DNA of 55,848 nucleotides from Ferrithrix thermotolerans DSM 19514 (GTDB lineage: Bacteria > Actinomycetota > Acidimicrobiia > Acidimicrobiales > Ilumatobacteraceae). Position numbers and translations under genes: made by a program. Each line of letters opens with the position of its first letter. Position 1 is the stretch's first letter. The stretch spans positions 1-55,848 of the forward strand of contig CAMASN010000014.1 in the NCBI GenBank assembly GCA_945861025.1. The letters are read 5' to 3'. The notes under the pieces were generated by a model that saw only the letters and a program-made list of their open reading frames with translations, was not told the DNA's origin and ran no database searches. Below are positions 45,417-54,121 of the stretch, one piece after another.

Positions 45417-45728
45417 ATGGGAGCCACGCGGTCCGAGCGAATCGAACATCACACGCGTAATCCAAAGTGGAAGAACGCACCCGTGCGCATCGAGATGCTC
45501 GAATGCATTAACTGCGACGCATGCTTACGACACTGTCCCGATCAATTCGGAGCCATCTTCAATCACGGTGCCGATGTGGTCATCGTGCCCGAACTCTGCA
45601 GCGGTTGCGACAAATGTCTGCCGGTGTGCCCTGTGAACTGCATCTACCCGTTCCCCGAATGGGAGCAGGCGGGTTCACCACAAGAGTGGTGGGAGTTGCC
45701 GCTCTCGAAGGAAGATCCATACATCTAA
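45417..45728 (+). CDS. 2[4Fe-4S] ferredoxin
   Basis: The 103-residue protein has two cluster motifs, CINCDACLRHCP (about 30-41) and CSGCDKCLPVCP (about 61-72), each CxxCxxCxxxCP. It therefore carries two [4Fe-4S] clusters and moves electrons at low potential. It has an N-terminal basic tail and a C-terminal Trp-rich tail (EWEQAGSPQEWWELPLS). The partner is unknown. NfuA-type assembly proteins are candidate cluster donors. Confidence 0.9.
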   Translation: MGATRSERIEHHTRNPKWKNAPVRIEMLECINCDACLRHCPDQFGAIFNHGADVVIVPELCSGCDKCLPVCPVNCIYPFPEWEQAGSPQEWWELPLSKEDPYI

Positions 45729-45750
45729 GCGCCGTCTCGTGCGCTAGAAC

Positions 45751-46518
45751 ATGGTCATGACTTTCTCCATCATGCCCGGTGCCGACGCCTGGTCGCACTC
45801 AACAACTGCCGCTCACGGCGCGCTTGTCATCCACGGTTTCACGGGTAACCCCGCATCAATGCGCGGCGTTGCCGAAGCATTTGCAGCCGGCGGCTACAAC
45901 GTTGAGCTCCCCCGCCTGCCGGGCCACGGCACAGCGGTCGAAGACATGCTCAACACCAACTGGTCCGACTGGAGTGGCGAAGTAGAGGCCGCCTATCAGC
46001 GACTCGCGGCGCGTTGCAGCACCATCGTGGTGGCCGGGCTCAGCATGGGTGGTCTGCTCACATTGTGGATCGCTGGCAAGCACCCAGACATCGCCGGCAT
46101 CGTGTGCATCAACCCAGTCACGCAAGCGCAGGCTCCCGAGGTCGTGGCCATGCTGCAGGGCATGATCGACTCTGGCACCGAGATCATTCCGGGCATTGGC
46201 TCAGACATCGCCGACCCCAGCTCAAAAGAGAAAGCGTACGACGGCACCCCGATTCGCTGCCTGTTGAGCCTCGTGAACGATGGCGCCGCCACCGTTGCGC
46301 CGTCGTATCCATCGTTGAAGATGCCGCTGATGTTGATGAGCTCGCCGCAAGACCATGTGGTTGAACCCGCCCAAGGCGACTATCTCGCTGCCAACTACGG
46401 CGGCACAGTCGAGCGGCTCACGCTTGAGCGCAGCTATCACGTGGCCACGCAGGACTACGACAAAGAACTCATCTTCACCGAGGCCGTTGCCTTTGCGAAC
46501 CGAGTGATCTCGGCATGA
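45751..46518 (+). CDS. Alpha/beta hydrolase, carboxylesterase-like
   Basis: The 255-residue protein matches small carboxylesterases (Est30 or monoacylglycerol lipase-like): oxyanion segment GALVIHGFTGNPASMRGVAEAF (about 23-44), LPRLPGHGTAVEDM, the nucleophile elbow GLSMGG (Ser about 97), the acid Asp in MLMSSPQDHVVEP (about 201) and the His in RSYHVATQDYD (about 232). It should cleave carboxyl esters. A second ATG two codons later is possible. It is ATGA-coupled to lgt, which may point to a role near the membrane, though this is weak. Confidence 0.85.
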   Translation: MVMTFSIMPGADAWSHSTTAAHGALVIHGFTGNPASMRGVAEAFAAGGYNVELPRLPGHGTAVEDMLNTNWSDWSGEVEAAYQRLAARCSTIVVAGLSMGGLLTLWIAGKHPDIAGIVCINPVTQAQAPEVVAMLQGMIDSGTEIIPGIGSDIADPSSKEKAYDGTPIRCLLSLVNDGAATVAPSYPSLKMPLMLMSSPQDHVVEPAQGDYLAANYGGTVERLTLERSYHVATQDYDKELIFTEAVAFANRVISA

Positions 46519-47375
46519 CGCACATGAGCCAAGTTGTTGGCAGCATCCCCAGCCCATCGAGCGGCAGCTTCAATCTCGGACCGCTGAACATTCACGCCTA
46601 CGGCCTGATGATCGCGCTCGGCGTTGTGGCCGGCGTGTGGCTGATGGGTCGCCGGTTCGAGCAGCGCGGAATCGGTACTAAAGACGACGCCAATGCAATA
46701 GCAATGTGGGGCGTCATCGGTGGCGTCATCGGTGCTCGGCTCTATCACGTGGCCACCGACTGGTCGAAGTTCTCGGACGATCTCGTCGACATCCCCAAGA
46801 TCTGGCAGGGCGGCCTTGGCATCCCTGGCGGCCTGCTGCTGGGCACGTTCTTCGGAGTGTGGGCCATTCGCCGACGCGGACTGCCCGTCGCCGTCGCACT
46901 CGATTGCGCAGCGCCTGCGATTCCGCTGGCCCAATCGATCGGCCGATGGGGTAACTGGTGGAACCAGGAACTCTTCGGTGGCCCCACCACGTTGCCGTGG
47001 GCACTGCGTATCGACGCCGCACACATGCCCAAGGGCTACGCCGAAGGCACCACCTTTCATCCCACGTTCCTCTATGAATCACTCGCCAACCTTGCGCTGT
47101 GCTTGGCGCTCGTTGCGCTGAGTCGCAAGGTGAAACTTCGCATCGGTCACCTGATGGCGAGCTACATCATCGGCTACGGAATCATTCGTTTCTTCGTCGA
47201 GGGTTTGCGTATCGACACCGCTCATAGCGTGGGCGGATTGCGATGGAACCAATGGGTCGCGCTAGCCGCCATTGTGGGCGCTGGTCTATACATCGCCATC
47301 TCGTCGCGGCGTGAGTTGCCGATCGAAGCCGAAGCGGTTGAGCCAGAAGTGGATGCCGAAACAGAACTCGACTAA
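46515..47375 (+). CDS. lgt: Prolipoprotein diacylglyceryl transferase
   Basis: The 286-residue membrane enzyme attaches diacylglyceryl to the lipobox Cys of prolipoproteins, which here would include ThiB and BtuF. It shows HAYGLMIALGVVAGVWLMGRRFEQRG (about 27-52), GGVIGARLYHVATDW (about 69-83), the Lgt signature GRWGNWWNQELFG (about 143-155), FLYESLANLALCLALVAL and a final IRFFVEGLRID (about 220-230). About seven hydrophobic segments are visible. The C-terminus has an acidic tail. A second in-frame ATG at codon 4 is possible. Confidence 0.94.
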   Translation: MTHMSQVVGSIPSPSSGSFNLGPLNIHAYGLMIALGVVAGVWLMGRRFEQRGIGTKDDANAIAMWGVIGGVIGARLYHVATDWSKFSDDLVDIPKIWQGGLGIPGGLLLGTFFGVWAIRRRGLPVAVALDCAAPAIPLAQSIGRWGNWWNQELFGGPTTLPWALRIDAAHMPKGYAEGTTFHPTFLYESLANLALCLALVALSRKVKLRIGHLMASYIIGYGIIRFFVEGLRIDTAHSVGGLRWNQWVALAAIVGAGLYIAISSRRELPIEAEAVEPEVDAETELD

Positions 47376-48253
47376 CCCAGCGCCCGCAGTTGCTCAGCGA
47401 GCACTTCTGGAATCACCGGGTTGAAGAACTCGCCGCCGGCCACCTCGGCCGCAGCAATGAAGCGAGGCACTCCGGCTGCGCGCCACGGCGACACGATCTC
47501 GATGTGGAACCATGCACCAGACCAATCGCCGCCGCCTGAGGGACTCTGCATGAGCCACATCATGTACGGCAGAGGTTGCTCGTAGAGCGAGTCGAGTCTG
47601 GTGAAAACATCGACCAACATCGCCGCGAGTTCGTCGCGTGCGCGCTCGGACAAGGCTTCGAGATTGGCCACCCGTTCGGTAGGCGCAATGGTGACCGCCA
47701 CTGGATACGTGGGCGCTTCGGGCACATAGGCCGACCAATCACCGTGCGCTGCAACGGCACGATCGCCCGGAGCGGCGTCGGGTTGCCAGCCAGCAGCGAA
47801 CACCCTCCGAGGGCGATCGGGAACGTGGTCGTATGCGTAGATCTGACCATGCGGATGAGCGATGGTTGCACCAACATCGGCACCACGGTTTTCGAAGACC
47901 AACACGAACTGCACATCGTCGCGAGCGTTAAGGCGCACCGAGCGCTCGGTCCACAGATCGATGACCTTACGCACGCCACTCGCTCCGAGCGACCAAAACG
48001 TGGCGTCGTGACGAGGCGTGTACAGCACCACTTCGCAACGATGATTGGGCATCGCTGGCCAACGGTTCTCGAACCAGCGCACGTCGTAGCTATCGGGCGC
48101 CTCGAGTCCGCCAGGACAAAACGGGCAGCCGACACTGGGCAGGTTGGGGCGGGCTTGGCGATTGCCAACCACGTGAACCACGGTGCCCAAAAACGCGTCG
48201 ATGCGCACATCAGTTGACGGTGACCGCTGGTCGTTGCTTTCCATCCCCTGCAT
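47372..48253 (-). CDS. galT: Galactose-1-phosphate uridylyltransferase
   Basis: The protein (293 residues from ATG 48253) has the GalT hallmarks: zinc-type CPFC (about 42-45), WPAMPNHRCEVVLYTPRHDATFWSL, VFENRGADVGATIAHPHGQIYAYDHVP with the active-site HPHGQ (His nucleophile, about 132-136), and AYVPEAPTYPVAVTIAP. It swaps UDP between glucose and galactose-1-phosphate in the Leloir pathway. The start is uncertain: ATGs at 48253 and 48244 compete, neither with a well-spaced Shine-Dalgarno. It diverges from an alpha-galactosidase, giving a small galactose locus; galK and galE are not in the window. Confidence 0.88.
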   Translation of the reverse strand: MQGMESNDQRSPSTDVRIDAFLGTVVHVVGNRQARPNLPSVGCPFCPGGLEAPDSYDVRWFENRWPAMPNHRCEVVLYTPRHDATFWSLGASGVRKVIDLWTERSVRLNARDDVQFVLVFENRGADVGATIAHPHGQIYAYDHVPDRPRRVFAAGWQPDAAPGDRAVAAHGDWSAYVPEAPTYPVAVTIAPTERVANLEALSERARDELAAMLVDVFTRLDSLYEQPLPYMMWLMQSPSGGGDWSGAWFHIEIVSPWRAAGVPRFIAAAEVAGGEFFNPVIPEVLAEQLRALG

Positions 48254-48362
48254 TGTGCAACGTGGAGCACGCCTCTGCCGAACTTGTGGCGAACGCCGCT
48301 GAGGCGCGGGGCAACTGAAATGCACCAGACTGCTCTGCGATGAAAACAAAACGGGGTGGGCA

Positions 48363-50477
48363 ATGCTGATTCATTTGACCGGCAGTTGGACCAGTGTCGT
48401 CGTCGATCTCAGCACCGGCGTGCCCACAATTCGGCATTGGGGCGCGCTGTTGAGCAGCGACATCGATCTCGACGCAATCGTGGCCGCAACCACTCGGCCT
48501 ATCCCCCACGGAGGTCTCGATGTTGAGGCACCTCTTTCGCTGGTGCCCGAGCATGGCAGCGGTTTCACCGGTCATCCCGGGCTACTCGGTCATCGCCGCC
48601 GCGGCACCGCATGGGCGCCACGGTTCTCATATGAATCGCACACGCTCGGTGCCGACAACTCGGTGATCGCGCATGCCATCGACTCGGTGGCACAGTTGCG
48701 GCTCACGTCGGTGATCTCGCTCGGCGATGTGTTGTGCGTGAACCTCACGCTCACCAACCTCAGCACCACCGATCGCTATCTCCTCGATCAACTCGACATC
48801 GCTTTGCCGCTTCCTGCGCAAGCAAACGAGTTGATGCAGTTCAGCGGGCGCTGGACCCGCGAGCTGCATCCACATCGCGTTGCATTCGAGCGCGGCTCAT
48901 TTGTCACCGAGAACCGTCGCGGTCGCACATCACACGAGAGTCCGCCGTTGATGTTCGCTGGCACACACGCGTTCGGTGAGTGGCACGGCGAGGTGTGGGG
49001 CGCGCATTTGGCATGGAGCGGTAATCACCACACGCGGGCCGAGGTGCTCGCCGATGGCCGTCGCTACATCCAGATGGGTGAGCAGTTTCATCCAGGCGAA
49101 ATGTCGATCGACGCAGGTGCTAGCTACACCACACCCGAACTCATCGCCACGTACTCCCCCGCCGGCCTCACCCAAGCGGCGTGGGGATTTCATCGCTCTA
49201 TGCGCCAGCGCGCCGCACACCCCACTACTGCGCGCCCTGTGTTGCTCAACACGTGGGAAGCCGTCTACTTCGACCACAACCACGAACGCCTGACCCAGCT
49301 CGCTGATGCCGCGGCAGCAGCAGGCATCGAGCGGTTCGTGCTCGACGACGGATGGTTTGGGTCGCGGCGCGACGACCATCGCGGACTCGGCGACTGGTGG
49401 GTGTCGCCCGAGGTCTACCCACACGGTCTGGCGCCGCTCATCGAATACGTTCGCGCACTCGGTATGGAGTTCGGCATCTGGGTTGAGCCCGAGATGGTGA
49501 ATCCCGACAGCGACCTGTATCGGGCCCATCCCGAATGGGCGCTTGTGACCGAGGGCTACGAACCCGTGCTCGGGCGTAACCAGCTTGTACTCAACCTCGC
49601 CCATCCCGGCGCGTACGCGCACGTGCTCGGCCAGCTCGATGCGTTGCTACGCGACCACGACATTGCCTACGTGAAGTGGGACATGAACCGCGACCATGTG
49701 CAAGGGAGCGGCGTTAACGGATCCGCAGGCACCCACGCGCAAACCGAGGCGTTGTATCGCCTCATTGACGAACTCACCGCGTTGCATCCACTGGTCGAGA
49801 TCGAAAGCTGTTCATCTGGCGGTGGACGAATCGACCACGAGATCCTGCGACGCACGAGGCGTGTGTGGACCAGCGACTGCAACGATGCGCTTGAACGACA
49901 GACCATTCAGCGCAGTGCCTCAATGTTCATTCCACCCGAGGTGATGGGCGCGCACATCGGGCCGCGACGCAGCCATACAACCGGTCGCAACCATTCGCTC
50001 AGCTTCCGCATTGCGACGGCGATGTTTGGTCACCTCGGGGTCGAGTGCAACCTGCTCGACATGACCGAGGCCGAGCGCAACGGCGTGGCCGAAGGCATCG
50101 CCATCCACAAGCGTTTCAGGTCGCTGTTACACACCGGCGACGTCGTTCGATTTGATCCCACCACCACCGCAGCCCACGCACACGGCGTGTACTCGCCAGA
50201 TCGCCGCGACGCCCTCGTCGCATACACCCAGCTACAGACCGACATGAGTCTCACACCTGCGCCCTTACGACTGCCTGGCCTCGTCGCTGATTACCTCTAT
50301 CGGGTCGAGCGTGTGGCGTTACCGCTCGATCGGGCCGAGCGCGGTCCGGCACGCGCTCAGCCATCGTGGCTCAAAGACGGCATCACCCTGTCGGGTCACC
50401 ACTTGACGGTTCTGGGTCTGCAACTGCCCGTGATGAACCCCGAGACAGCGTTATTGATTTCGATACGTTGCCACTGA
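48363..50477 (+). CDS. Alpha-galactosidase (GH36)
   Basis: The 704-residue GH36 enzyme has an N-terminal beta-sandwich (about 1-290), a TIM barrel (about 290-610) and a C-terminal beta domain. Catalytic motifs: FVLDDGWFGSRRDDHRGLGDWWV (about 327-349), FGIWVEPEMVN, the nucleophile Asp440 in YVKWDMNRD, the SCSSGGGRID motif (about 481-490) and acid/base Asp505 in VWTSDCND. It releases alpha-linked galactose from melibiose, raffinose-type sugars or galactolipids, feeding GalT. There is no signal peptide, so it is probably cytoplasmic. GGGGTGGG lies before the ATG. Confidence 0.92.
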   Translation: MLIHLTGSWTSVVVDLSTGVPTIRHWGALLSSDIDLDAIVAATTRPIPHGGLDVEAPLSLVPEHGSGFTGHPGLLGHRRRGTAWAPRFSYESHTLGADNSVIAHAIDSVAQLRLTSVISLGDVLCVNLTLTNLSTTDRYLLDQLDIALPLPAQANELMQFSGRWTRELHPHRVAFERGSFVTENRRGRTSHESPPLMFAGTHAFGEWHGEVWGAHLAWSGNHHTRAEVLADGRRYIQMGEQFHPGEMSIDAGASYTTPELIATYSPAGLTQAAWGFHRSMRQRAAHPTTARPVLLNTWEAVYFDHNHERLTQLADAAAAAGIERFVLDDGWFGSRRDDHRGLGDWWVSPEVYPHGLAPLIEYVRALGMEFGIWVEPEMVNPDSDLYRAHPEWALVTEGYEPVLGRNQLVLNLAHPGAYAHVLGQLDALLRDHDIAYVKWDMNRDHVQGSGVNGSAGTHAQTEALYRLIDELTALHPLVEIESCSSGGGRIDHEILRRTRRVWTSDCNDALERQTIQRSASMFIPPEVMGAHIGPRRSHTTGRNHSLSFRIATAMFGHLGVECNLLDMTEAERNGVAEGIAIHKRFRSLLHTGDVVRFDPTTTAAHAHGVYSPDRRDALVAYTQLQTDMSLTPAPLRLPGLVADYLYRVERVALPLDRAERGPARAQPSWLKDGITLSGHHLTVLGLQLPVMNPETALLISIRCH

Positions 50478-50484
50478 CCGCCCG

Positions 50485-50490
50485 TAAGAT
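50485..50490 (+). promoter_or_regulatory. -10 box of gatC
   Basis: TAAGAT lies 7 nt before the GTG at 50498; it supports this start over the open frame upstream. Overlaps only 13 bp after the alpha-galactosidase stop. Confidence 0.55.
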
Positions 50491-50497
50491 CATTGGC

Positions 50498-50800
50498 GTG
50501 TCACAACGGATCACTACCGCCGACGTCGTCAAGGTGGCCAAATTGGCCCGCCTCGACCTCGACCCTGAAGCCATCGAACGAACTACTGCACAACTTGCAG
50601 GCATGCTCGAACACTTTGCCGATATCGACGCGCTCGATCTCGACGGTGTGCAACCGATGAACCAGCCGTACCCATTGACCAACGTGTTTCGCGAAGACAT
50701 CATCCTCGTCGGTCTCGACCGCGAAGAAGTCTTGGCAGCGGCCCCTGAGGCCGAAGACGGCCGCTTCCGCGTTCCACCAATTCTCGGACTCGACTCGTGA
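50498..50800 (+). CDS. gatC: Asp-tRNA(Asn)/Glu-tRNA(Gln) amidotransferase subunit C
   Basis: The 100-residue subunit fits GatC in length and pattern: ITTADVVKVAKLARLDLDPEAIERTTAQLAGMLEHFADIDALDLDGVQPMNQPYPLTNVFREDI (about 4-67) and the end PEAEDGRFRVPPILGLDS. GatC wraps around GatA and GatB and stabilises the complex. The start is GTG, leaderless. GTGA overlap with gatA. Confidence 0.93.
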   Translation: MSQRITTADVVKVAKLARLDLDPEAIERTTAQLAGMLEHFADIDALDLDGVQPMNQPYPLTNVFREDIILVGLDREEVLAAAPEAEDGRFRVPPILGLDS

Positions 50801-52242
50801 GCGACCCAATGACACCACGCACCGCGATCCAGATCGCCGCCGGAGTTCGCGCTGGCACGCTCAAGGCCGCCGACGTGCTCGAAGAGCATCTTGCCCGCAT
50901 CGACGCGCGCGAATCCGATGTGCACGCGTTCAACCTCGTGATGACCGATCAGGCCCGCGCCGCCGCTGCCGCCATCGACGCAGCAGTTGCCGCCGGCAAC
51001 GACCCCGGCCCACTCGCCGGTGTGCCCGTTGCGCTCAAAGACAACATGTGCACCCACGGCATTCCCACTACGTGCTCGTCGAAGATGCTGCAGGGCTGGA
51101 AGCCGCCCTACGACGCAACCGCCGTCATCCGCTTGGCCGCCGCAGGCGCCGTGGCCGTTGGCAAGACAAACCTCGACGAGTTTGCGATGGGCTCGAGCAC
51201 CGAGAACAGCGCCTTCGGCCCAACACGCAACCCTCACGATCTCAGCCGTGTTCCTGGCGGCTCAAGCGGCGGTAGCGCGGCGGCAGTTGCAGCAGGCTTC
51301 GCCAGCGTCAGCTTGGGTAGCGACACCGGTGGCTCCATTCGCCAGCCGGCCGCCCTCTGCGGCGTCGTTGGCGTCAAGCCCACCTACGGCTACGTCAGCC
51401 GTTATGGACTTGTTGCATTTGCAAGTTCTCTCGATCAGATCGGGCCATTCACTCACACTGTCGAAGACTCAGCACTGTTACTCGATGTCATCGGTGGTCA
51501 CGACATCCTCGACTCCACCTCGATTCCTGCACGGCAGCCCTCGCTTCGTGACGCCATCAAGCAAGACGTCACGGGCTTACGCGTCGGCCGCATCACCGAC
51601 CTGCCCGAAGGCGCCGACCCCGACGTGGCCGAGCGTCTCGAGGCAGCATTCGATGCGCTTCGCGCTGCTGGCGCAACCATTGTAGATGTGCAAGTACCTG
51701 CGTTCAGCTACGGCCTCACCGCCTACTACCTCATCGCCCCTGCCGAGGCCAGCAGCAACCTTGCCCGATACGACGGCGTGCGTTACGGCCTTCGGGTCAA
51801 TGCTGCCGACACCAACGCCATGTACGGCGCCACCCGCGTCGCTGGGTTCGGCGAAGAAGTTCAGCGCCGAATCATGCTCGGCACCTACGCGCTCAGCGCC
51901 GGCTACTACGACGCGTATTACGGCAAGGCACTCAAAGTGCGCCGGCTCATCGCCGACGACTTCGATCGCGCCTACCAACACGCCGATGTGCTGCTCACGC
52001 CCACGTCGCCAACTGTTGCGTTCCCGTTCGGATCAAAGAGCGACAATCCGTTCGCGATGTACCTCTGCGACGTGTACACAATCCCTACCAACCTCGCCGG
52101 ACACCCCGCAATGAGCGTGCCGTTCGGCACCGGCGCCGAAGGCCTGCCCGTTGGGGTTCAGATCCTGGCCGGCACCTTGGGCGAACCACAGATGTTCCGT
52201 GCCGCAGCAGCACTCGAGCGAGCAATGGGAGTTTCGAAGTGA
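50797..52242 (+). CDS. gatA: Asp-tRNA(Asn)/Glu-tRNA(Gln) amidotransferase subunit A
   Basis: The 481-residue amidase-signature subunit releases ammonia from glutamine. Ser-cisSer-Lys triad: Lys in GVPVALKDNMCTHGIPTTCSSKM (about 76), Ser in VPGGSSGGSAAAVAAGFA (about 155) and the nucleophile Ser in SLGSDTGGSIRQPAALCGVVGVKPTYG (about 179). Subunit features GKTNLDEFAMGSSTENSAFG and GTYALSAGYYDAYYGKA are also present. Translationally coupled to gatC and gatB through GTGA overlaps. Confidence 0.95.
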   Translation: MSDPMTPRTAIQIAAGVRAGTLKAADVLEEHLARIDARESDVHAFNLVMTDQARAAAAAIDAAVAAGNDPGPLAGVPVALKDNMCTHGIPTTCSSKMLQGWKPPYDATAVIRLAAAGAVAVGKTNLDEFAMGSSTENSAFGPTRNPHDLSRVPGGSSGGSAAAVAAGFASVSLGSDTGGSIRQPAALCGVVGVKPTYGYVSRYGLVAFASSLDQIGPFTHTVEDSALLLDVIGGHDILDSTSIPARQPSLRDAIKQDVTGLRVGRITDLPEGADPDVAERLEAAFDALRAAGATIVDVQVPAFSYGLTAYYLIAPAEASSNLARYDGVRYGLRVNAADTNAMYGATRVAGFGEEVQRRIMLGTYALSAGYYDAYYGKALKVRRLIADDFDRAYQHADVLLTPTSPTVAFPFGSKSDNPFAMYLCDVYTIPTNLAGHPAMSVPFGTGAEGLPVGVQILAGTLGEPQMFRAAAALERAMGVSK

Positions 52243-53732
52243 GCGAGTCGCAAGGCACCACAGGCAGCATGGTCTACAAAGCTGGCGCAGTCACTGGCGA
52301 TGAGATCTTGGTCGATGGTTGGGAACTCATCGTGGGCCTCGAGGTTCACGTAGAACTGGCCACCGCAACCAAGTTGTTCAGCGCCAGCGCGAACCGCTTC
52401 GGCGACGAACCGAACACAAACATCGATCCGGTCACGTTGGGTCTGCCCGGTGCGCTGCCGGTGCTGAACCGTCACGCCGTAGAGCTTGCGATGCGCATTG
52501 GCCTTGCGCTCAACTGCACCATTCAGCCCAGCACATTTCATCGCAAGAACTACTTCTACCCCGACCAGCCCAAGGCGTATCAGATCAGCCAATACGACCA
52601 GCCGATCAACATCGATGGTTTCTTGGCGCTTCCTGGCGGCAAGAAGATCGGCATCGAGCGCGCCCACCTCGAAGAAGACACCGGCAAGAGCACCCACATT
52701 GGTGGCGCCGGTGGCCGCATCCACGGCAGCGATTACTCGCTTATCGACTTCAACCGTGCCGGTGTTCCGCTGGTCGAAATCGTCAGCCGTCCCGACATCC
52801 GCACCTCTGAAGAAGCCCGTCAATACGTCACCGAGTTACGTTCAATTCTGGTGGCCATCGGCGCGAGCGATGCGAAGATGGAAGAGGGCAGCATGCGCTG
52901 CGACGCCAACGTCAGCGTGCACAAGCCCGGCATGCCATATGGCACGCGCTGCGAGATCAAGAACGTGAACAGCATTCGTTCACTTGGCCGGGCCATCGAC
53001 TACGAGATGCGCCGTCAGATCGACATGAACGAGGCCGGCGAAACCGTTCGCCAAGAGACTCGTCACTGGAACGAAAACGATGGTCGCACGCACACCTTGC
53101 GCAGCAAGGAAGACGCCGACGATTACCGCTATTTCCTTGAGCCCGACCTCGTGCCGCTCGACCCATCACCCGAGTGGATCCAGGCCGTACGCGATGCCAT
53201 GCCAATGCTCCCCGGCGCCCGGCGCGCTCGGCTCTCTGCCAGCACTGGCCAACCCGCCGATGGCGAAGCCGTGATGGTCGTGGTCGAACGCGGTCAAGAT
53301 GATTACGTGCTCGAGGTCGCCGCTGCTGGTGGCGATGTCGGCCGTGCACTCATCCACGTGAAAGAGGGCTTCGCCGACGAAGGCGCAACGCCAACGGTTC
53401 CTGCCGCAGATCTCGCCGGCCTCACCCGTCTTGAGGTTGGTGGTCAGCTCACGGCTACTCAAGCCAAGACCGTCCTCGCCGAGATTGTGGCCAACGGTGG
53501 CGGCGACGCTGCTGCCATTGCGGCTGCCAAGGGCTTCGAGGCAATGGACACCGGCGCGCTCGAGGCAATGGTCGATCAGGTCATCGCCGACAATGCAGCG
53601 GTATGGTCGAAATACTGCAGCGGCGAAGAAAAAGCCATGGGTGCCTTGGTTGGCGCAGCAATGAAAGCCTCACAGGGCAAGGCCGATGGCAAGTTGGTCA
53701 CTGCGTTGCTGCAGGCAAAGCGCACTGCGTAG
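52239..53732 (+). CDS. gatB: Asp-tRNA(Asn)/Glu-tRNA(Gln) amidotransferase subunit B
   Basis: The 497-residue kinase/transamidase subunit activates and amidates the mischarged aminoacyl-tRNA. Marks: WELIVGLEVHVELATATKLFSAS (about 28-50), the zinc/substrate region with LGLPGALPVLNRHAVELAMRIGLAL, RKNYFYPDQPKAYQISQYDQPI (about 100-121), MRCDANVSVH and KNVNSIRSLGRAIDYEMRRQ, then the C-terminal YqeY-like domain (about 400-497). Length is normal. With gatC and gatA it forms a complete gatCAB operon, implying indirect Gln-tRNA and/or Asn-tRNA synthesis. Confidence 0.95.
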   Translation: MSESQGTTGSMVYKAGAVTGDEILVDGWELIVGLEVHVELATATKLFSASANRFGDEPNTNIDPVTLGLPGALPVLNRHAVELAMRIGLALNCTIQPSTFHRKNYFYPDQPKAYQISQYDQPINIDGFLALPGGKKIGIERAHLEEDTGKSTHIGGAGGRIHGSDYSLIDFNRAGVPLVEIVSRPDIRTSEEARQYVTELRSILVAIGASDAKMEEGSMRCDANVSVHKPGMPYGTRCEIKNVNSIRSLGRAIDYEMRRQIDMNEAGETVRQETRHWNENDGRTHTLRSKEDADDYRYFLEPDLVPLDPSPEWIQAVRDAMPMLPGARRARLSASTGQPADGEAVMVVVERGQDDYVLEVAAAGGDVGRALIHVKEGFADEGATPTVPAADLAGLTRLEVGGQLTATQAKTVLAEIVANGGGDAAAIAAAKGFEAMDTGALEAMVDQVIADNAAVWSKYCSGEEKAMGALVGAAMKASQGKADGKLVTALLQAKRTA

Positions 53733-53767
53733 TCGCTACGCTCGGCCGCAGACGCACATTGCGCTGA

Positions 53768-54121
53768 TCAATCGGGCTGATTGAGCTCGATCACATTGCC
53801 ACTCGGATCATTGATGAACGCCTGACGACCCGCGCCTTGAACGTGGTTGAGTCGGAACGCATCGACACCCTGTTCGCCAAGCTCACCAAGGCACGCGTCG
53901 AGATCGTCGACGATGACCGCGAAGTGGTTCTCGAGACCTGGGGTGGCTTTGTCAGTAAGGATGAGATGCACCTGCTGTGCGCCCGCCTGCATCCACGCCC
54001 CATCGACGCTGAACGTGGGTCGAGACGGGTCAACGGTCATGCCCAACAAGTTGTAGAACGTGATCGACGCAGCGAGGTCGTGTACGCCGATGGACACATG
54101 CTGAACTCCGACCGGCTTCAT
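53768..54121 (-). CDS. VOC (glyoxalase/bleomycin resistance) family protein
   Basis: The 117-residue single VOC module has paired beta-alpha-beta-beta-beta units: GVQHVSIGVHDLAASITFYNLLGM (about 5-28), VHLILTDKATPGLENHFAVIVDDLDA (about 51-76) and the end FINDPSGNVIELNQPD. Metal ligands are visible as His8, His66 and Glu112. Substrate unknown; could be a glyoxalase, isomerase or dioxygenase-like fold. ATGA overlap with the M20 hydrolase upstream, so the two are coupled. Confidence 0.85.
   Translation of the reverse strand: MKPVGVQHVSIGVHDLAASITFYNLLGMTVDPSRPTFSVDGAWMQAGAQQVHLILTDKATPGLENHFAVIVDDLDACLGELGEQGVDAFRLNHVQGAGRQAFINDPSGNVIELNQPD

Noticed and set aside
48245-48349. Longer N-terminus of GalT starting at 48349
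   Set aside because: The extra residues are Arg/Ser/Gln-rich, unlike the family, and would nearly fill the divergent promoter region.
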